DNA of 64,000 nt from Lacrimispora saccharolytica (lineage in GTDB: Bacteria > Bacillota > Clostridia > Lachnospirales > Lachnospiraceae), in contig JACJJN010000001.1 of the NCBI GenBank assembly GCA_016899975.1, forward strand, positions 1 through 64,000, given 5' to 3'. This document shows, in pieces, positions 1 through 7,372 of the stretch. Under the pieces are notes generated by a model, which was given only the letters and a program-made list of their open reading frames with translations, was not told the origin of the DNA and ran no database searches. The number at the start of each line of letters is the position of its first letter. The first letter of the stretch is position 1. A program made the position numbers and the translations under genes.

Positions 1-81
1 TACAGCCGAATGAAAAAGGCAGATGCCTGTACCATCGTCTCGGCGCTTAAAGTGCTGGCAGAGCATGGATGTATGAACTAA
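1..81 (+). CDS. C-terminal end of an unidentified protein (cut by window edge)
   Basis: The first 26 codons of the window are open in frame 1 and end at a TAA at 79-81. The visible tail reads as a short amphipathic helix (..ADACTIVSALKVLAEHGCMN). I do not recognise the family. Its neighbour is a truncated recombinase and a hairpin follows it, so it may belong to an integrated element. Too little is present to assign a function. Confidence 0.5.
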   Translation, partial: YSRMKKADACTIVSALKVLAEHGCMN

Positions 82-90
82 TTCCTTCCG

Positions 91-118
91 TGATGGGGCG
101 GATAGATCCGCCCCATCA
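91..118 (+). terminator. perfect 12-bp hairpin after the partial gene
   Basis: TGATGGGGCGGA and TCCGCCCCATCA form a perfect GC-rich stem with a TAGA loop, nine bases after the stop codon at 81. There is no T run on either side (AAAGG follows), so it is a weak intrinsic terminator candidate or an mRNA 3' stabilising hairpin. Confidence 0.5.
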
Positions 119-130
119 AAGGAAACATTC

Positions 131-185
131 CATGACAGATATCCTGGTAATCTCATGTCAGCATGACAGAGCGAGATCATGACAG
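131..185 (+). repeat. three CATGACAG direct repeats beside the truncated recombinase
   Basis: CATGACAG occurs at 131-138, 162-169 and 178-185, all in the same orientation, within 55 bases. They sit immediately past the 3' end of the truncated tyrosine recombinase at 198-755. Clustered short direct repeats near an integrase gene are typical of arm-type recombinase binding sites at element ends; that role here is inference. Confidence 0.35.
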
Positions 186-197
186 CCCAGGAGAGCA

Positions 198-755
198 TTA
201 ACAGCCACGGGTGGTAATACGCTCTCCATACTTGTTCAAAAAAATGAAGCCGCTTTCTTGCTGTTTTTCATCCAACCAAGAAAGAGCTTCATTTTGCAAT
301 TCTTTGGGGATGTAAATTCTGCGTAATTTGCCACCTTTAGAGTATAGGTCAAGATGCCCAAGCTTAACGTGTTCAGCCTTGATTTGTATCAATTCGCTGA
401 CTCTGGCTCCGGTGGCAGCGAGGAAGCGGATCACGAAATACCAGAACATTTCATCATCATTTTTTAAGCAAGATTTGAAATATTTATAATCCGCTTCGCT
501 GATCACATTTTCCAAAAATGTTTTCTGTTGCACACGGACAAAGGGCTGTTTCCATTTTTCCTTGCCGATACATTCCAAGTAACAATTTATGGCTCGCAAT
601 CTGAGATTAACCGTCTTGGGCTTGTAATTCTCGATCAGCCACACCTTGTACTCACGCAGCTTTTTCTGGGTGACATCATCGTACTGTTCTCCGTACTGTT
701 TGATGGCAAACATATACGATGAAATCGTGTTTTCTGAGAGGCTTGTACCTTTCAA
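198..755 (-). pseudogene. tyrosine recombinase/integrase, C-terminus missing
   Basis: The 185-residue product has the SAM-like N-terminal core-binding domain (about residues 1-75, with SENTISSY) and the first part of the phage-integrase catalytic domain, including the first catalytic Arg region ATGARVSEL (about residues 115-123). It stops after ERITTRGC. The rest of the catalytic domain, with the HxxR box, the second His and the nucleophile Tyr, is absent, so it cannot recombine DNA. Family members are usually about 280-330 residues. The called start is TTG; the frame stays open upstream through LIEKEKFERH, so the true start may lie further upstream. The 270 bases between it and the MATE gene hold no gene I can support. 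It is probably a relic of an element that once occupied this accessory region. Confidence 0.8.
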
Positions 756-1025
756 GTGTCTTTCAAATTTTTCTTTTTCTATCAGATTGCACCAATGGGG
801 AAAATGAGAGGAAAAAGGCCAATTCTAATAATTGGTCTACAACACCACTTTTGACACAGAAGGTTCTCCCCGCACCGCTTTTTCTTAGAAGTGACACGGG
901 TGTTTTTTGCACAATAGAAAAAGCACTGCGGAGCAACTTGAGGCGCTTATTGATACGCCATAAAGAAATCTCCCATTTTTCCCTCTGATGCAACTGGTAA
1001 ATCTTACCTCGGACAGCATAGTTGA

Positions 1026-2357
1026 TTACGGCCTTGCTATTGCCTTGCGGTAAACACAAATGGAAATGATCGCAGTAATCACCTCCGTGATCCAAAACGC
1101 ATTCCAGACGCCAACCGCTCCGAAAAGTCTGCTGAGTAAAAACGCAGTCGGGATAATAACTACTACATACCGGCAAAGGGAAATCAGTAAAGAAGGGGTG
1201 CCTTTTCCAAGTCCCTCCAATGCGCCGGAAGAGGTAACAGAAACCGCCGAGACGATAAAACCGGCACCGATGATACGCAGGGCCGTTTCCCCGGCCCGAA
1301 TCGTCGCCTCTGTGTGGGTAAACAGCCCCATCAACTGGCCTGGGATCAGTAGGCATATTACTGTTCCAAACACCATAATAATACCACTCATGCACAAAAC
1401 GATCTGATAAATCTGGCTGACCCGTTTGTGCTCCCCCGCACCGTAGTTATAGCCGATCAGGGGGCGCATCCCCTGCACAATGCCATTCGCCGGAAGATAG
1501 ATGAATGTCTGCAATTTGTAATAGATTCCCAAAACCAGAATATACACTTCGGAATATGCCGCTAAAATCCCATTGAGTGCCGAAATCAAAAGAGACGGAA
1601 GCGCAAGGTTCAGGGTTGCGGGAATGCCGATAGAGTACAATTTTATTACCATCTTTTTGCTGGGCAGAATGTACTGCTTGCGGATGTGGACGCGAATTGG
1701 CCGCAAAAGATAGACCACAAGATAAATCGCCAGCGTCAGAGCCTGCCCGATGCCGGTTGCCAGTGCAGCGCCTTCGATCCCCATTTCCGGGAATGGGCCA
1801 TAGCCAAAAATCAGAACGGGGTCTAAGACGATGTTTGTGATGCACCCACACATCAGGCTGATCATGGTTGTTTTCATGCTTCCTACTGCCTGGAACAGTT
1901 TCTCAAATGCCATGCTGACGGTAACGATGAGTGTAAAAGCAAACGCAACGACAGAATAGCGGACGCCAAGTTCAATGACCGTTTCGGATGAAGTGAACAT
2001 TCGTAAAAAAACCGGCATGATTGCGATACAGCAGACTGTCATAACAACGCCATGAATCACGGCAAGCACAAGTCCCTGCGTGGCGGCCTGATCCGCTTTT
2101 TCATGATCCCCAGCGCCCAAATGAAAGGCGATTACGGCGTTGATTCCAACGCCAAATCCAATTCCGACAGCATTGATAAAATTTTGAACCGGGTAAACCA
2201 GTGATAACGCCGTCATCGCTTCCTCGCTGATTTGCGCGACAAAAAAGCTGTCGACAATGTTGTAGAGAGAATTGACCAGCATGGATAACACCATCGGCAA
2301 TGACATGGATAAAATCAGCGGTAATACCGGTTTCTCTTTCATAAAGGTATCGTTCAT
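1026..2357 (-). CDS. MATE family efflux transporter (first of two)
   Basis: A 443-residue polytopic membrane protein of the MATE family, which exports cationic drugs and metabolites in exchange for Na+ or H+. The N-terminus (MKEKPVLPLILSMSLPMVLSML) and the repeated blocks GIEGAALATGIGQ and GMRPLIGYNYGAG are typical, and the pattern fits 12 helices in two six-helix halves. It starts at ATG 2357 behind a GGAGG-type site and lies 22 bases downstream of a second MATE gene on the same strand, so the two are co-transcribed with the nitroreductase at 3777-4298. The shared promoter and attenuator lie at 4342-4459. The substrate is unknown; the two proteins are paralogs, not fragments of one gene. Confidence 0.9.
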   Translation of the reverse strand: MNDTFMKEKPVLPLILSMSLPMVLSMLVNSLYNIVDSFFVAQISEEAMTALSLVYPVQNFINAVGIGFGVGINAVIAFHLGAGDHEKADQAATQGLVLAVIHGVVMTVCCIAIMPVFLRMFTSSETVIELGVRYSVVAFAFTLIVTVSMAFEKLFQAVGSMKTTMISLMCGCITNIVLDPVLIFGYGPFPEMGIEGAALATGIGQALTLAIYLVVYLLRPIRVHIRKQYILPSKKMVIKLYSIGIPATLNLALPSLLISALNGILAAYSEVYILVLGIYYKLQTFIYLPANGIVQGMRPLIGYNYGAGEHKRVSQIYQIVLCMSGIIMVFGTVICLLIPGQLMGLFTHTEATIRAGETALRIIGAGFIVSAVSVTSSGALEGLGKGTPSLLISLCRYVVVIIPTAFLLSRLFGAVGVWNAFWITEVITAIISICVYRKAIARP

Positions 2358-2379
2358 AATTCCTCCTTCGCAGAATACG

Positions 2380-3717
2380 TTATGATTTTTTACGGTGATA
2401 CCAGGCCATCATTATGAGAGCAACAAGCAAGGTGCCAGTTTCCGCGACAGGGAATGCAAGCCAGATTCCGTTCAGATGGAACAATTTGTCCAGACACCAT
2501 AAGGATGGAACAAGGAAAAGCAGTTGCCTGCATAATTGAATTGCGATGCTGGAACCTACTTTTTCTGTGGCCTGAAAATAGGTGGAAATCATAGTAGAAA
2601 GACCGCAAAACAGATAGCTTGTCGCCATAATCCGCATAGCGGATATTCCAAAGGAGCGCATGGCTTCCGATGCCGTAAACAATCCCAAAATCTGCGCCGG
2701 AAAAAGGATGACAGCCAACGTTCCCAGTATCATCATGCCGGTGACCAAAGCAGTTCCGTATCGGAAAGCGGAATGCAGCCGTCCGCTGCTCCCTGCGCCG
2801 TAGTTAAACCGCATGACTGGCAAACAACCCTGGATTAAGCCATTTACCGTCATAACAATCAACTGCTGCACCTTAAAATATGCACCGAAGAATGCAATCG
2901 CCGTATCAGAATACGCCACCAGAAACAGATTGACGAACGTCACCATAAACGAACTGAGGGCGTTCATAATAAAAGATGGCAGGCCAAAGGCAAAAATACG
3001 GCGGATCATCTGTTTCTGCAAGTGAAAGCCTTTGATTTTTATCTGCACTTTTTGCTTTTTGCCCAGCAGCAAAGCAAACGCCAAAATCATGGACAACAAA
3101 TAGCCTGCAACAGTAGCCACCGCAGCACCGCGGATTCCCATAGCCGGGAAAATACCAATACCAAAAATCAGGATGGGATCGAATACAAAATTGACCACCA
3201 CGCCCGCAATCTGAAACCACATGGGAGCAATCATGTTCCCGGTGGCCTGTATCATCTTCTGGATTGCGATATGCACCATATTGGGGATTTGCATGAACGA
3301 ACATACGCCCATATAGGCAATGCTCAACTGATAGATTTCTTCATTATTGGTGAATGCCCGAAAGTAGGGTTTCATAATCAGGAATGACAGAAGGTTGAGC
3401 AAAGCACCTATTCCAAAGGCCAGTAACAATCCGTGTGTGACGGTGGTATTTGCTTCATCCTGCTTTTTCTGTCCAAGATACCCCGCAATCAGTACATTCA
3501 CGCCGACACCAATCCAGATAGACGCCGCATTCATCAGTGTTGTAATCGGGAATGACAGAGAAACAGCCGTCAGCGCATTCTCACTCAGCCGCGCTACAAA
3601 CGCGCTGTCTATCAGGTTATAGGAATATTGCAGGAACATGGAAATCAGCGGCGGTATCGACATTTGCCAGATAAGCTTTCCAACGGGAGCGACCGCCATT
3701 TTATTATTGGTCTGCAT
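2380..3717 (-). CDS. MATE family efflux transporter (second of two)
   Basis: A 445-residue MATE exporter. The frame is open upstream to 3888, but the start chosen is ATG at 3717 (MQTNNKMAVAPVGKLIWQ), preceded by a strong GGAGAGGAGGGAAAGC ribosome site; the upstream extension overlaps a hairpin and the nitroreductase gene and is not credible. MATE hallmarks include GIRGAAVATVAGY and GCLPVMRFNYGAG, with about 12 membrane segments. It is the middle gene of a nitroreductase-MATE-MATE operon. Two adjacent MATE genes are common in gut Firmicutes and may form a pair with related substrates. The substrate cannot be read from sequence. Confidence 0.9.
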   Translation of the reverse strand: MQTNNKMAVAPVGKLIWQMSIPPLISMFLQYSYNLIDSAFVARLSENALTAVSLSFPITTLMNAASIWIGVGVNVLIAGYLGQKKQDEANTTVTHGLLLAFGIGALLNLLSFLIMKPYFRAFTNNEEIYQLSIAYMGVCSFMQIPNMVHIAIQKMIQATGNMIAPMWFQIAGVVVNFVFDPILIFGIGIFPAMGIRGAAVATVAGYLLSMILAFALLLGKKQKVQIKIKGFHLQKQMIRRIFAFGLPSFIMNALSSFMVTFVNLFLVAYSDTAIAFFGAYFKVQQLIVMTVNGLIQGCLPVMRFNYGAGSSGRLHSAFRYGTALVTGMMILGTLAVILFPAQILGLFTASEAMRSFGISAMRIMATSYLFCGLSTMISTYFQATEKVGSSIAIQLCRQLLFLVPSLWCLDKLFHLNGIWLAFPVAETGTLLVALIMMAWYHRKKS

Positions 3718-3740
3718 GCTTTCCCTCCTCTCCACAAATT

Positions 3741-3767
3741 GTCCGGCGCAAAAACATTGCGCCGGAC
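3741..3767 (-). terminator. 11-bp perfect hairpin between nitroreductase and MATE genes
   Basis: GTCCGGCGCAA and TTGCGCCGGAC form an uninterrupted 11-bp stem with a five-base loop, between the nitroreductase stop at 3777 and the MATE ribosome site. No T run follows on the minus strand, so it is more likely an intercistronic processing or partial-attenuation hairpin than a full terminator. Confidence 0.5.
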
Positions 3768-3776
3768 AGCAGGACA

Positions 3777-4298
3777 TTAAATCCGAACGATATAGTTTTG
3801 TTTGCGTGCTGCGGGTTGACCGGCTTCCTGGGCTGGATAACCCAATGCAATCGCCCCGACACCGCGCAAGGTTTCCGGCAACTTCCACTCCCGCAGGAGG
3901 GCTTTGCCCTTTTCGCAGTCAAAGATTTCCCGCTCCCGGTGTACCCATACGGTTCCCAGCCCAAGGGCATGGGCAGCGAGCATCATATTTTCAAGAACGC
4001 AGCTTCCGTCTTCCACAAAGGTGCTTGCGGAGCCATCTGCCAGAACTAAAATCACGACAGGCGCGCCATAATAGGGGTCTGCGTTGCTTCCCATTACTTC
4101 TGCATTTAGTTTTGCGATCTCCTGTCTATATTTGGGGTCTGTAATTGCAATAATGGTGGGGGATTGACGTCCGCCGCCGGTAGGCGCGTAAGTTCCCGCT
4201 TCCAGTACAGCGTCCAGCGCCTCGGAAGGGACAGGATCCGATTTATAAGCCCTTACACTGCGGCGCGTCTTGATCAGAGATAAAAAGTTGTTTTCCAT
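3777..4298 (-). CDS. nitroreductase family flavoprotein
   Basis: A 173-residue FMN-dependent nitroreductase-fold protein; the family uses NAD(P)H to reduce nitro compounds, quinones or flavins, usually as a homodimer. The N-terminal FMN-phosphate motif TRRSVRAYKSDPV (about residues 11-23), the segment APTGGGRQSP, and the late motif LGLGTVWV (about residues 112-119) are all in place. The length is typical of the short class. The start at ATG 4298 follows GGAGGATG at short spacing. It is the first gene of an operon with two MATE exporters behind a consensus promoter and an attenuator-like terminator, a context that suggests a detoxification cassette. The specific substrate is not evident. Confidence 0.9.
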   Translation of the reverse strand: MENNFLSLIKTRRSVRAYKSDPVPSEALDAVLEAGTYAPTGGGRQSPTIIAITDPKYRQEIAKLNAEVMGSNADPYYGAPVVILVLADGSASTFVEDGSCVLENMMLAAHALGLGTVWVHREREIFDCEKGKALLREWKLPETLRGVGAIALGYPAQEAGQPAARKQNYIVRI

Positions 4299-4304
4299 AA
4301 AAAA

Positions 4305-4412
4305 TCATCCTCCATTCTGCCAACACTTCCGAGATACGGGCAAAAAAAAAGCCACACGGCTATCACAAGATAGCTGTGTGGCAAAAAGATGACCGAATCC
4401 GGAAAAGTCCAC
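4305..4412 (-). promoter_or_regulatory. candidate leader ORF(s) running through the attenuator
   Basis: Downstream of the promoter at 4431-4459 a GTG at 4412 opens a 35-codon frame (MDFSGFGHLF.., with SCDSRVAFFLP) that runs through the whole terminator hairpin and ends at 4305, inside the ribosome site of the nitroreductase. A second frame from TTG 4416 (MSGLFRIRSSFCHTAIL) ends at 4363 with its TGA next to the hairpin loop. Neither has a good ribosome site. A translated leader that invades or stops in a terminator stem is the layout of ribosome-mediated attenuation, common before drug-resistance genes. Translation is inference. Confidence 0.45.
4342..4382 (-). terminator. leader terminator/attenuator of the nitroreductase-MATE operon
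   Basis: On the minus strand GCCACACAGCTATC pairs with GATAGCCGTGTGGC (14 pairs, one G-U) around a TTGT loop, followed directly by nine Ts (4350-4342). It is a textbook intrinsic terminator about 40 bases after the predicted transcription start and about 45 bases before the nitroreductase start. Because promoter, hairpin and gene are in one line, expression must depend on read-through or antitermination. Confidence 0.8.
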
Positions 4413-4430
4413 TCAAATTTTACGATTATC

Positions 4431-4459
4431 ATTATAGTGAAATCTCAGGAGTCTGTCAA
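4431..4459 (-). promoter_or_regulatory. perfect-consensus sigma-A promoter
   Basis: Read leftwards, TTGACA (4459-4454), a 17-base spacer and TATAAT (4436-4431) match the housekeeping consensus at every position. Transcription should start near 4424 and enter the attenuator at 4342-4382. Such a strong promoter before a terminator fits a gene set kept off until antiterminated. Confidence 0.85.
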
Positions 4460-4562
4460 GCATTAATTATTGTGATTACAGAATGGTAGTGGTGGCTATC
4501 TATTGTTTTTGATGTTATTTTACGGTGTATAAGCATTGTAAGCCGTGATGTAATCAATGCCT

Positions 4563-4727
4563 TTAGAGCGTAACCTTTACAATCTTGCCATCCGTCAAAT
4601 TAAAGATCAGGTGACCGCCCCGGCAGACCTTGACGGACTCTACCAGCTCGTTCCACTTCTCATCAGTGTAGACGGGGGCTGGATCACCGCACTTTTGCAG
4701 CATCTTCTCAAAGGCCGCTTTACAGAA
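4563..4727 (-). pseudogene. C-terminal fragment, probably of a site-specific recombinase
   Basis: The minus strand is open for 54 codons between two stop codons and reads FCKAAFEKMLQKCGD.. then DEKWNELVESVKVCRGG and HLIFNLTDGKIVKV. The pattern of a helix, then W-x-x-L-V-x-x-V, then a beta strand with DG resembles the extreme C-terminus of large serine recombinases of clostridial elements. It lacks a start and all upstream domains. A plus-strand reading of the same bases (4557-4811) has no family resemblance and is treated as its shadow. Assignment to recombinases rests on pattern memory and is moderate. Confidence 0.45.
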
Positions 4728-4803
4728 TTATTTGTAGCAGTATACGTGGTGCGCATGATCACCCGATATACAAAAGAATTACCTACAGAAAGGAAGGGAG
4801 CCT

Positions 4804-4854
4804 ATGAATAAGATCATTACGATTGGACGTGAATTTGGAAGCTTATTCCGTTAA
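4804..4854 (+). pseudogene. first codons of a cytidylate-kinase-like gene, then a deletion scar
   Basis: A strong ribosome site (AAGGAAGGGAG) precedes ATG 4804 and the codons MNKIITIGREFGS, the characteristic start of the cytidylate kinase-like nucleotide kinase family, in which a GGRELG-type loop normally follows. Here the frame continues only LFR and stops at 4854, directly before a terminator. The body of the gene is therefore gone, and the 5' start region has been joined to a downstream terminator. Confidence 0.65.
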
Positions 4855-4864
4855 GAGAGGACGA

Positions 4865-4904
4865 GGGTCTGTGAAGCTGTTTTGCGGCTTGACAGACCCT
4901 TTTT
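4865..4904 (+). terminator. intrinsic terminator
   Basis: GGGTCTGT (4865-4872) pairs with ACAGACCC (4892-4899), with an inner AAGC/GCTT pairing, followed by TTTTT. It lies just past the cytidylate-kinase-like remnant and insulates the ABC operon that follows. Confidence 0.8.
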
Positions 4905-4933
4905 ATACCCTTATCGCTATTTTGCGATTTTTC

Positions 4934-4962
4934 TTGTTATTATAAGGAAAATATGATATATT
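4934..4962 (+). promoter_or_regulatory. candidate promoter for the first ABC operon
   Basis: TTGTTA (4934-4939), a 17-base spacer and TATATT (4957-4962) lie about 120 bases upstream of the ATPase start at 5082, in AT-rich DNA after the terminator at 4865-4904. The leader between holds no structure I could identify. Confidence 0.55.
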
Positions 4963-5081
4963 GTCGTTGAATATCGCAGGATATTTGGCTGTTCCCGTAA
5001 AATTTATGTAAAATTCCGGAAACTTTTCGGAAAACATCTTTTTTCGAACAGCCCAAAACGAGGGAAAAGGAGATTACAACT

Positions 5082-6053
5082 ATGAGTCTTACCGTTTCGA
5101 ATCTGTCCAAAAAGTATGGAAACAAGACCGTTCTCGATCACCTGAGCTTTGAGATGCCGGAACCCGGTGTCTATGCACTGCTGGGAACCAACGGCGCAGG
5201 CAAGACAACGACGATCCGTATGATGCTCGGAATGCTTGCGAAAGACAGCGGTGAAGTGCTGTGGAACGGAAAACAGCTGGACACCGCCACCTGCAATGTG
5301 GGCTATCTGGCGGAAGAGCGCGGACTGTATCCAAAATATACACTGATGGATCAACTGATGTACTTCGCCGGACTGCGCGGCGTCTCCAAGTCCGATGCGA
5401 AAAAAAGAATCCGCTACTGGGCGGAGCGCCTGCAGGTGGAGGAATACCTGTATCCCGGAAAAACAGCGGCTCCGGAAGCAGCGAAAGGACGTACCAAAAC
5501 GAAGGCACAGAAACCAAAACTGGCGGATCAGCTTTCCAAAGGAAATCAGCAGAAAATCCAGTTTATGACGGCGCTGATCTCAGATCCGGAGCTTTTGATC
5601 CTGGATGAGCCTCTGTCCGGTCTTGACCCGGTCAATACGGATCTTTTCAAAGCCGTGATCCGTGAGGAGATCGCGAAGGGCAAATACCTGATCATGTCCA
5701 GCCATCAGATGGCGACCGTGGAAGAGTTCTGTACGGATATTACGATCCTTCACCGGTCCAGAGCGCTGCTTCAGGGAAATCTCAATGAGATCAAAAAGAG
5801 CCACGGCCGTGTCAATCTCCGTCTGAAAACAGAGCAGGATATCTCCGCCTACATACAGAAAGCCGGAATCACACAGCTTTCCGAAAAAGAATATGAGTAC
5901 CAGCTGAAGGTGACGGGAGAGGATCAGGCGAATGCTCTTCTGGCGGATCTGATGAAGGACAGTGTTCGTGTGATTACCTTTGACCTTCGGGAACCGTCCC
6001 TGCACGAAATCTTCGTGTCAACGGTAGGAGGTGAGGCTCATGAAACAGAATAA
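5082..6053 (+). CDS. ABC transporter ATP-binding protein (NatA-like)
   Basis: A 323-residue cytoplasmic ATPase of the ABC-2 exporter type. Walker A is GTNGAGKTT (residues 35-43), the signature is LSKGN (151-155) and Walker B is LLILDEP (171-177); the switch His lies in MSSHQ. The signature replaces LSGGQ with LSKGN, as is usual in the NatA-like sodium or drug export group. About 20 Lys/Ala-rich residues (PGKTAAPEAA..) are inserted just before the signature. A C-terminal extension after residue 230 is the small accessory domain of this group. The stop overlaps the following permease gene, so the three genes 5082-8782 form one operon and probably one transporter. The substrate is unknown. Confidence 0.9.
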   Translation: MSLTVSNLSKKYGNKTVLDHLSFEMPEPGVYALLGTNGAGKTTTIRMMLGMLAKDSGEVLWNGKQLDTATCNVGYLAEERGLYPKYTLMDQLMYFAGLRGVSKSDAKKRIRYWAERLQVEEYLYPGKTAAPEAAKGRTKTKAQKPKLADQLSKGNQQKIQFMTALISDPELLILDEPLSGLDPVNTDLFKAVIREEIAKGKYLIMSSHQMATVEEFCTDITILHRSRALLQGNLNEIKKSHGRVNLRLKTEQDISAYIQKAGITQLSEKEYEYQLKVTGEDQANALLADLMKDSVRVITFDLREPSLHEIFVSTVGGEAHETE

Positions 6054-7371
6054 AGGAGAACTGCAGGGCGTTGGAAAAGTTTTTCAGTTTACCCTGCTGC
6101 AGTTTGTGAAAAATAAAGCCAATACGATCACTTTGATCATCATGCTTGTCCTGACACTGTTTTCTGTTCCGGTGATGACGCTGTTTTCCGGCGGAGGAAT
6201 GTCTGCGGGAGAAACCTGTGGGATTTCAAAGGTTTACTGGCAGGATCAAACCGGTTATTCGGTAAACCCAGCGGAAACGGCGCAGGAGAACGATTTTTAC
6301 AGGGATACTGTGTTTGAGGAAGCAGATTTTTCCGCCGAAGATTTTGCGTCTTCCGCAGAGGACGGCTCCGTGTATGTACTCTTTTCCAGCGAGGAAGCAG
6401 CGTCCGGAACGGTGATCTCGATCCAGTGTCTTCCGGAGCAGGAGCCTTCCGAAAGCGATCTGTCCAGTCTGGAAACGCTGATGTCCCAGGCGCTGGAACA
6501 GGCAAAGCTGTCCGCACTTCAGATTTCGGAAGAGCAAACAGCCACGCTGTTCTCAGGACTGAGCAGCCAGGTGCAGACTATGGAAGAATATCAGGAAGGG
6601 GAGGGCGTCGACTGGGGTGTACAGTATGGGCTTCAGCTTGGATATTCCATAATCGTCATGATCATCAGCATTTTTGCGGTCACTTATATTGTGCGTGCCG
6701 TGGTGGAAGAGAAGGCTTCCAAGCTGGTGGAGATGCTGATGGTCAGCGTGCAGCCGCTGGCGCTGCTTGTAGGAAAGATCCTTGCCGCAATGGTATATAT
6801 TTTCGGTTTTTTTGTACTGCTTCTTGCCGGAATCGGGATTTCCTGGGTGGTCAGCAGTCAGTTTATGGATGTTTCCGCAATCTCTGAAACAATGGCTGCG
6901 TCAGGATTTTCTATGGATCTTCTGCAGCTGAGTCCGGCAACTTTGGTGATCGTCCTGCTATCGCTGCTTTTAGGATACCTGACGTTCTCTATCCTGGCTG
7001 GACTTTCCGGAACCGGATGTTCCACGATGGAGGATGTTCAGGGAGCTTCCACCTTGTCTACAATGCTGATCTTTGTCGGATATTTCGCGGCGGTCATTGC
7101 CGGCAGCATCGGCGGAGATGTTTTGAATCTTTTTGTCAGCCTCTGTCCGGTGATCTCGGTGTTCTGTGCGCCGGTGCAGTATGTACTTGGAAATATCGGT
7201 TTTGGAATCCTACTGCTTTCCTGGCTGCTTCAGGCGGCAGTGATCGTTCTTCTTGCCGTGTTCAGCGCAAGGGTGTACCGGGCGCTTCTGATGTATCGCG
7301 GCAGCAGGCCGAACTTCCGCCAGATGTTTGCGATGGCGAAGGAACAGTCATCCGGAAAGGAGCAGAAATAA
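6040..7371 (+). CDS. ABC-2 type permease (NatB-like), first subunit
   Basis: A 443-residue membrane protein with one N-terminal helix (about residues 30-50), a large acidic extracytoplasmic region, and a cluster of five or six helices in the second half, the standard ABC2_membrane_3 (NatB/YhaP) layout. The cytoplasmic segment VVEEKASKLVEMLMVSVQP between the first two C-terminal helices is the coupling region seen in this family. ATG 6040 is chosen over an upstream GTG because AGGAGGT sits seven bases before it. It overlaps the ATPase gene by 14 bases and is followed by a homologous permease. Confidence 0.88.
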   Translation: MKQNKGELQGVGKVFQFTLLQFVKNKANTITLIIMLVLTLFSVPVMTLFSGGGMSAGETCGISKVYWQDQTGYSVNPAETAQENDFYRDTVFEEADFSAEDFASSAEDGSVYVLFSSEEAASGTVISIQCLPEQEPSESDLSSLETLMSQALEQAKLSALQISEEQTATLFSGLSSQVQTMEEYQEGEGVDWGVQYGLQLGYSIIVMIISIFAVTYIVRAVVEEKASKLVEMLMVSVQPLALLVGKILAAMVYIFGFFVLLLAGIGISWVVSSQFMDVSAISETMAASGFSMDLLQLSPATLVIVLLSLLLGYLTFSILAGLSGTGCSTMEDVQGASTLSTMLIFVGYFAAVIAGSIGGDVLNLFVSLCPVISVFCAPVQYVLGNIGFGILLLSWLLQAAVIVLLAVFSARVYRALLMYRGSRPNFRQMFAMAKEQSSGKEQK

Positions 7372-7372
7372 G

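Noticed and set aside
763-1395. 210-codon minus-strand ORF overlapping the first MATE gene
   Set aside because: Most of it is a frame shadow of the MATE gene. The part beyond 1025 has no recognisable family or ribosome site, although a relic of element DNA is possible.
4557-4811. 84-codon plus-strand ORF starting MPLERNLYNLAI
   Set aside because: The opposite strand of the same bases encodes a recognisable recombinase-like tail, while the plus reading has no family pattern and no ribosome site.
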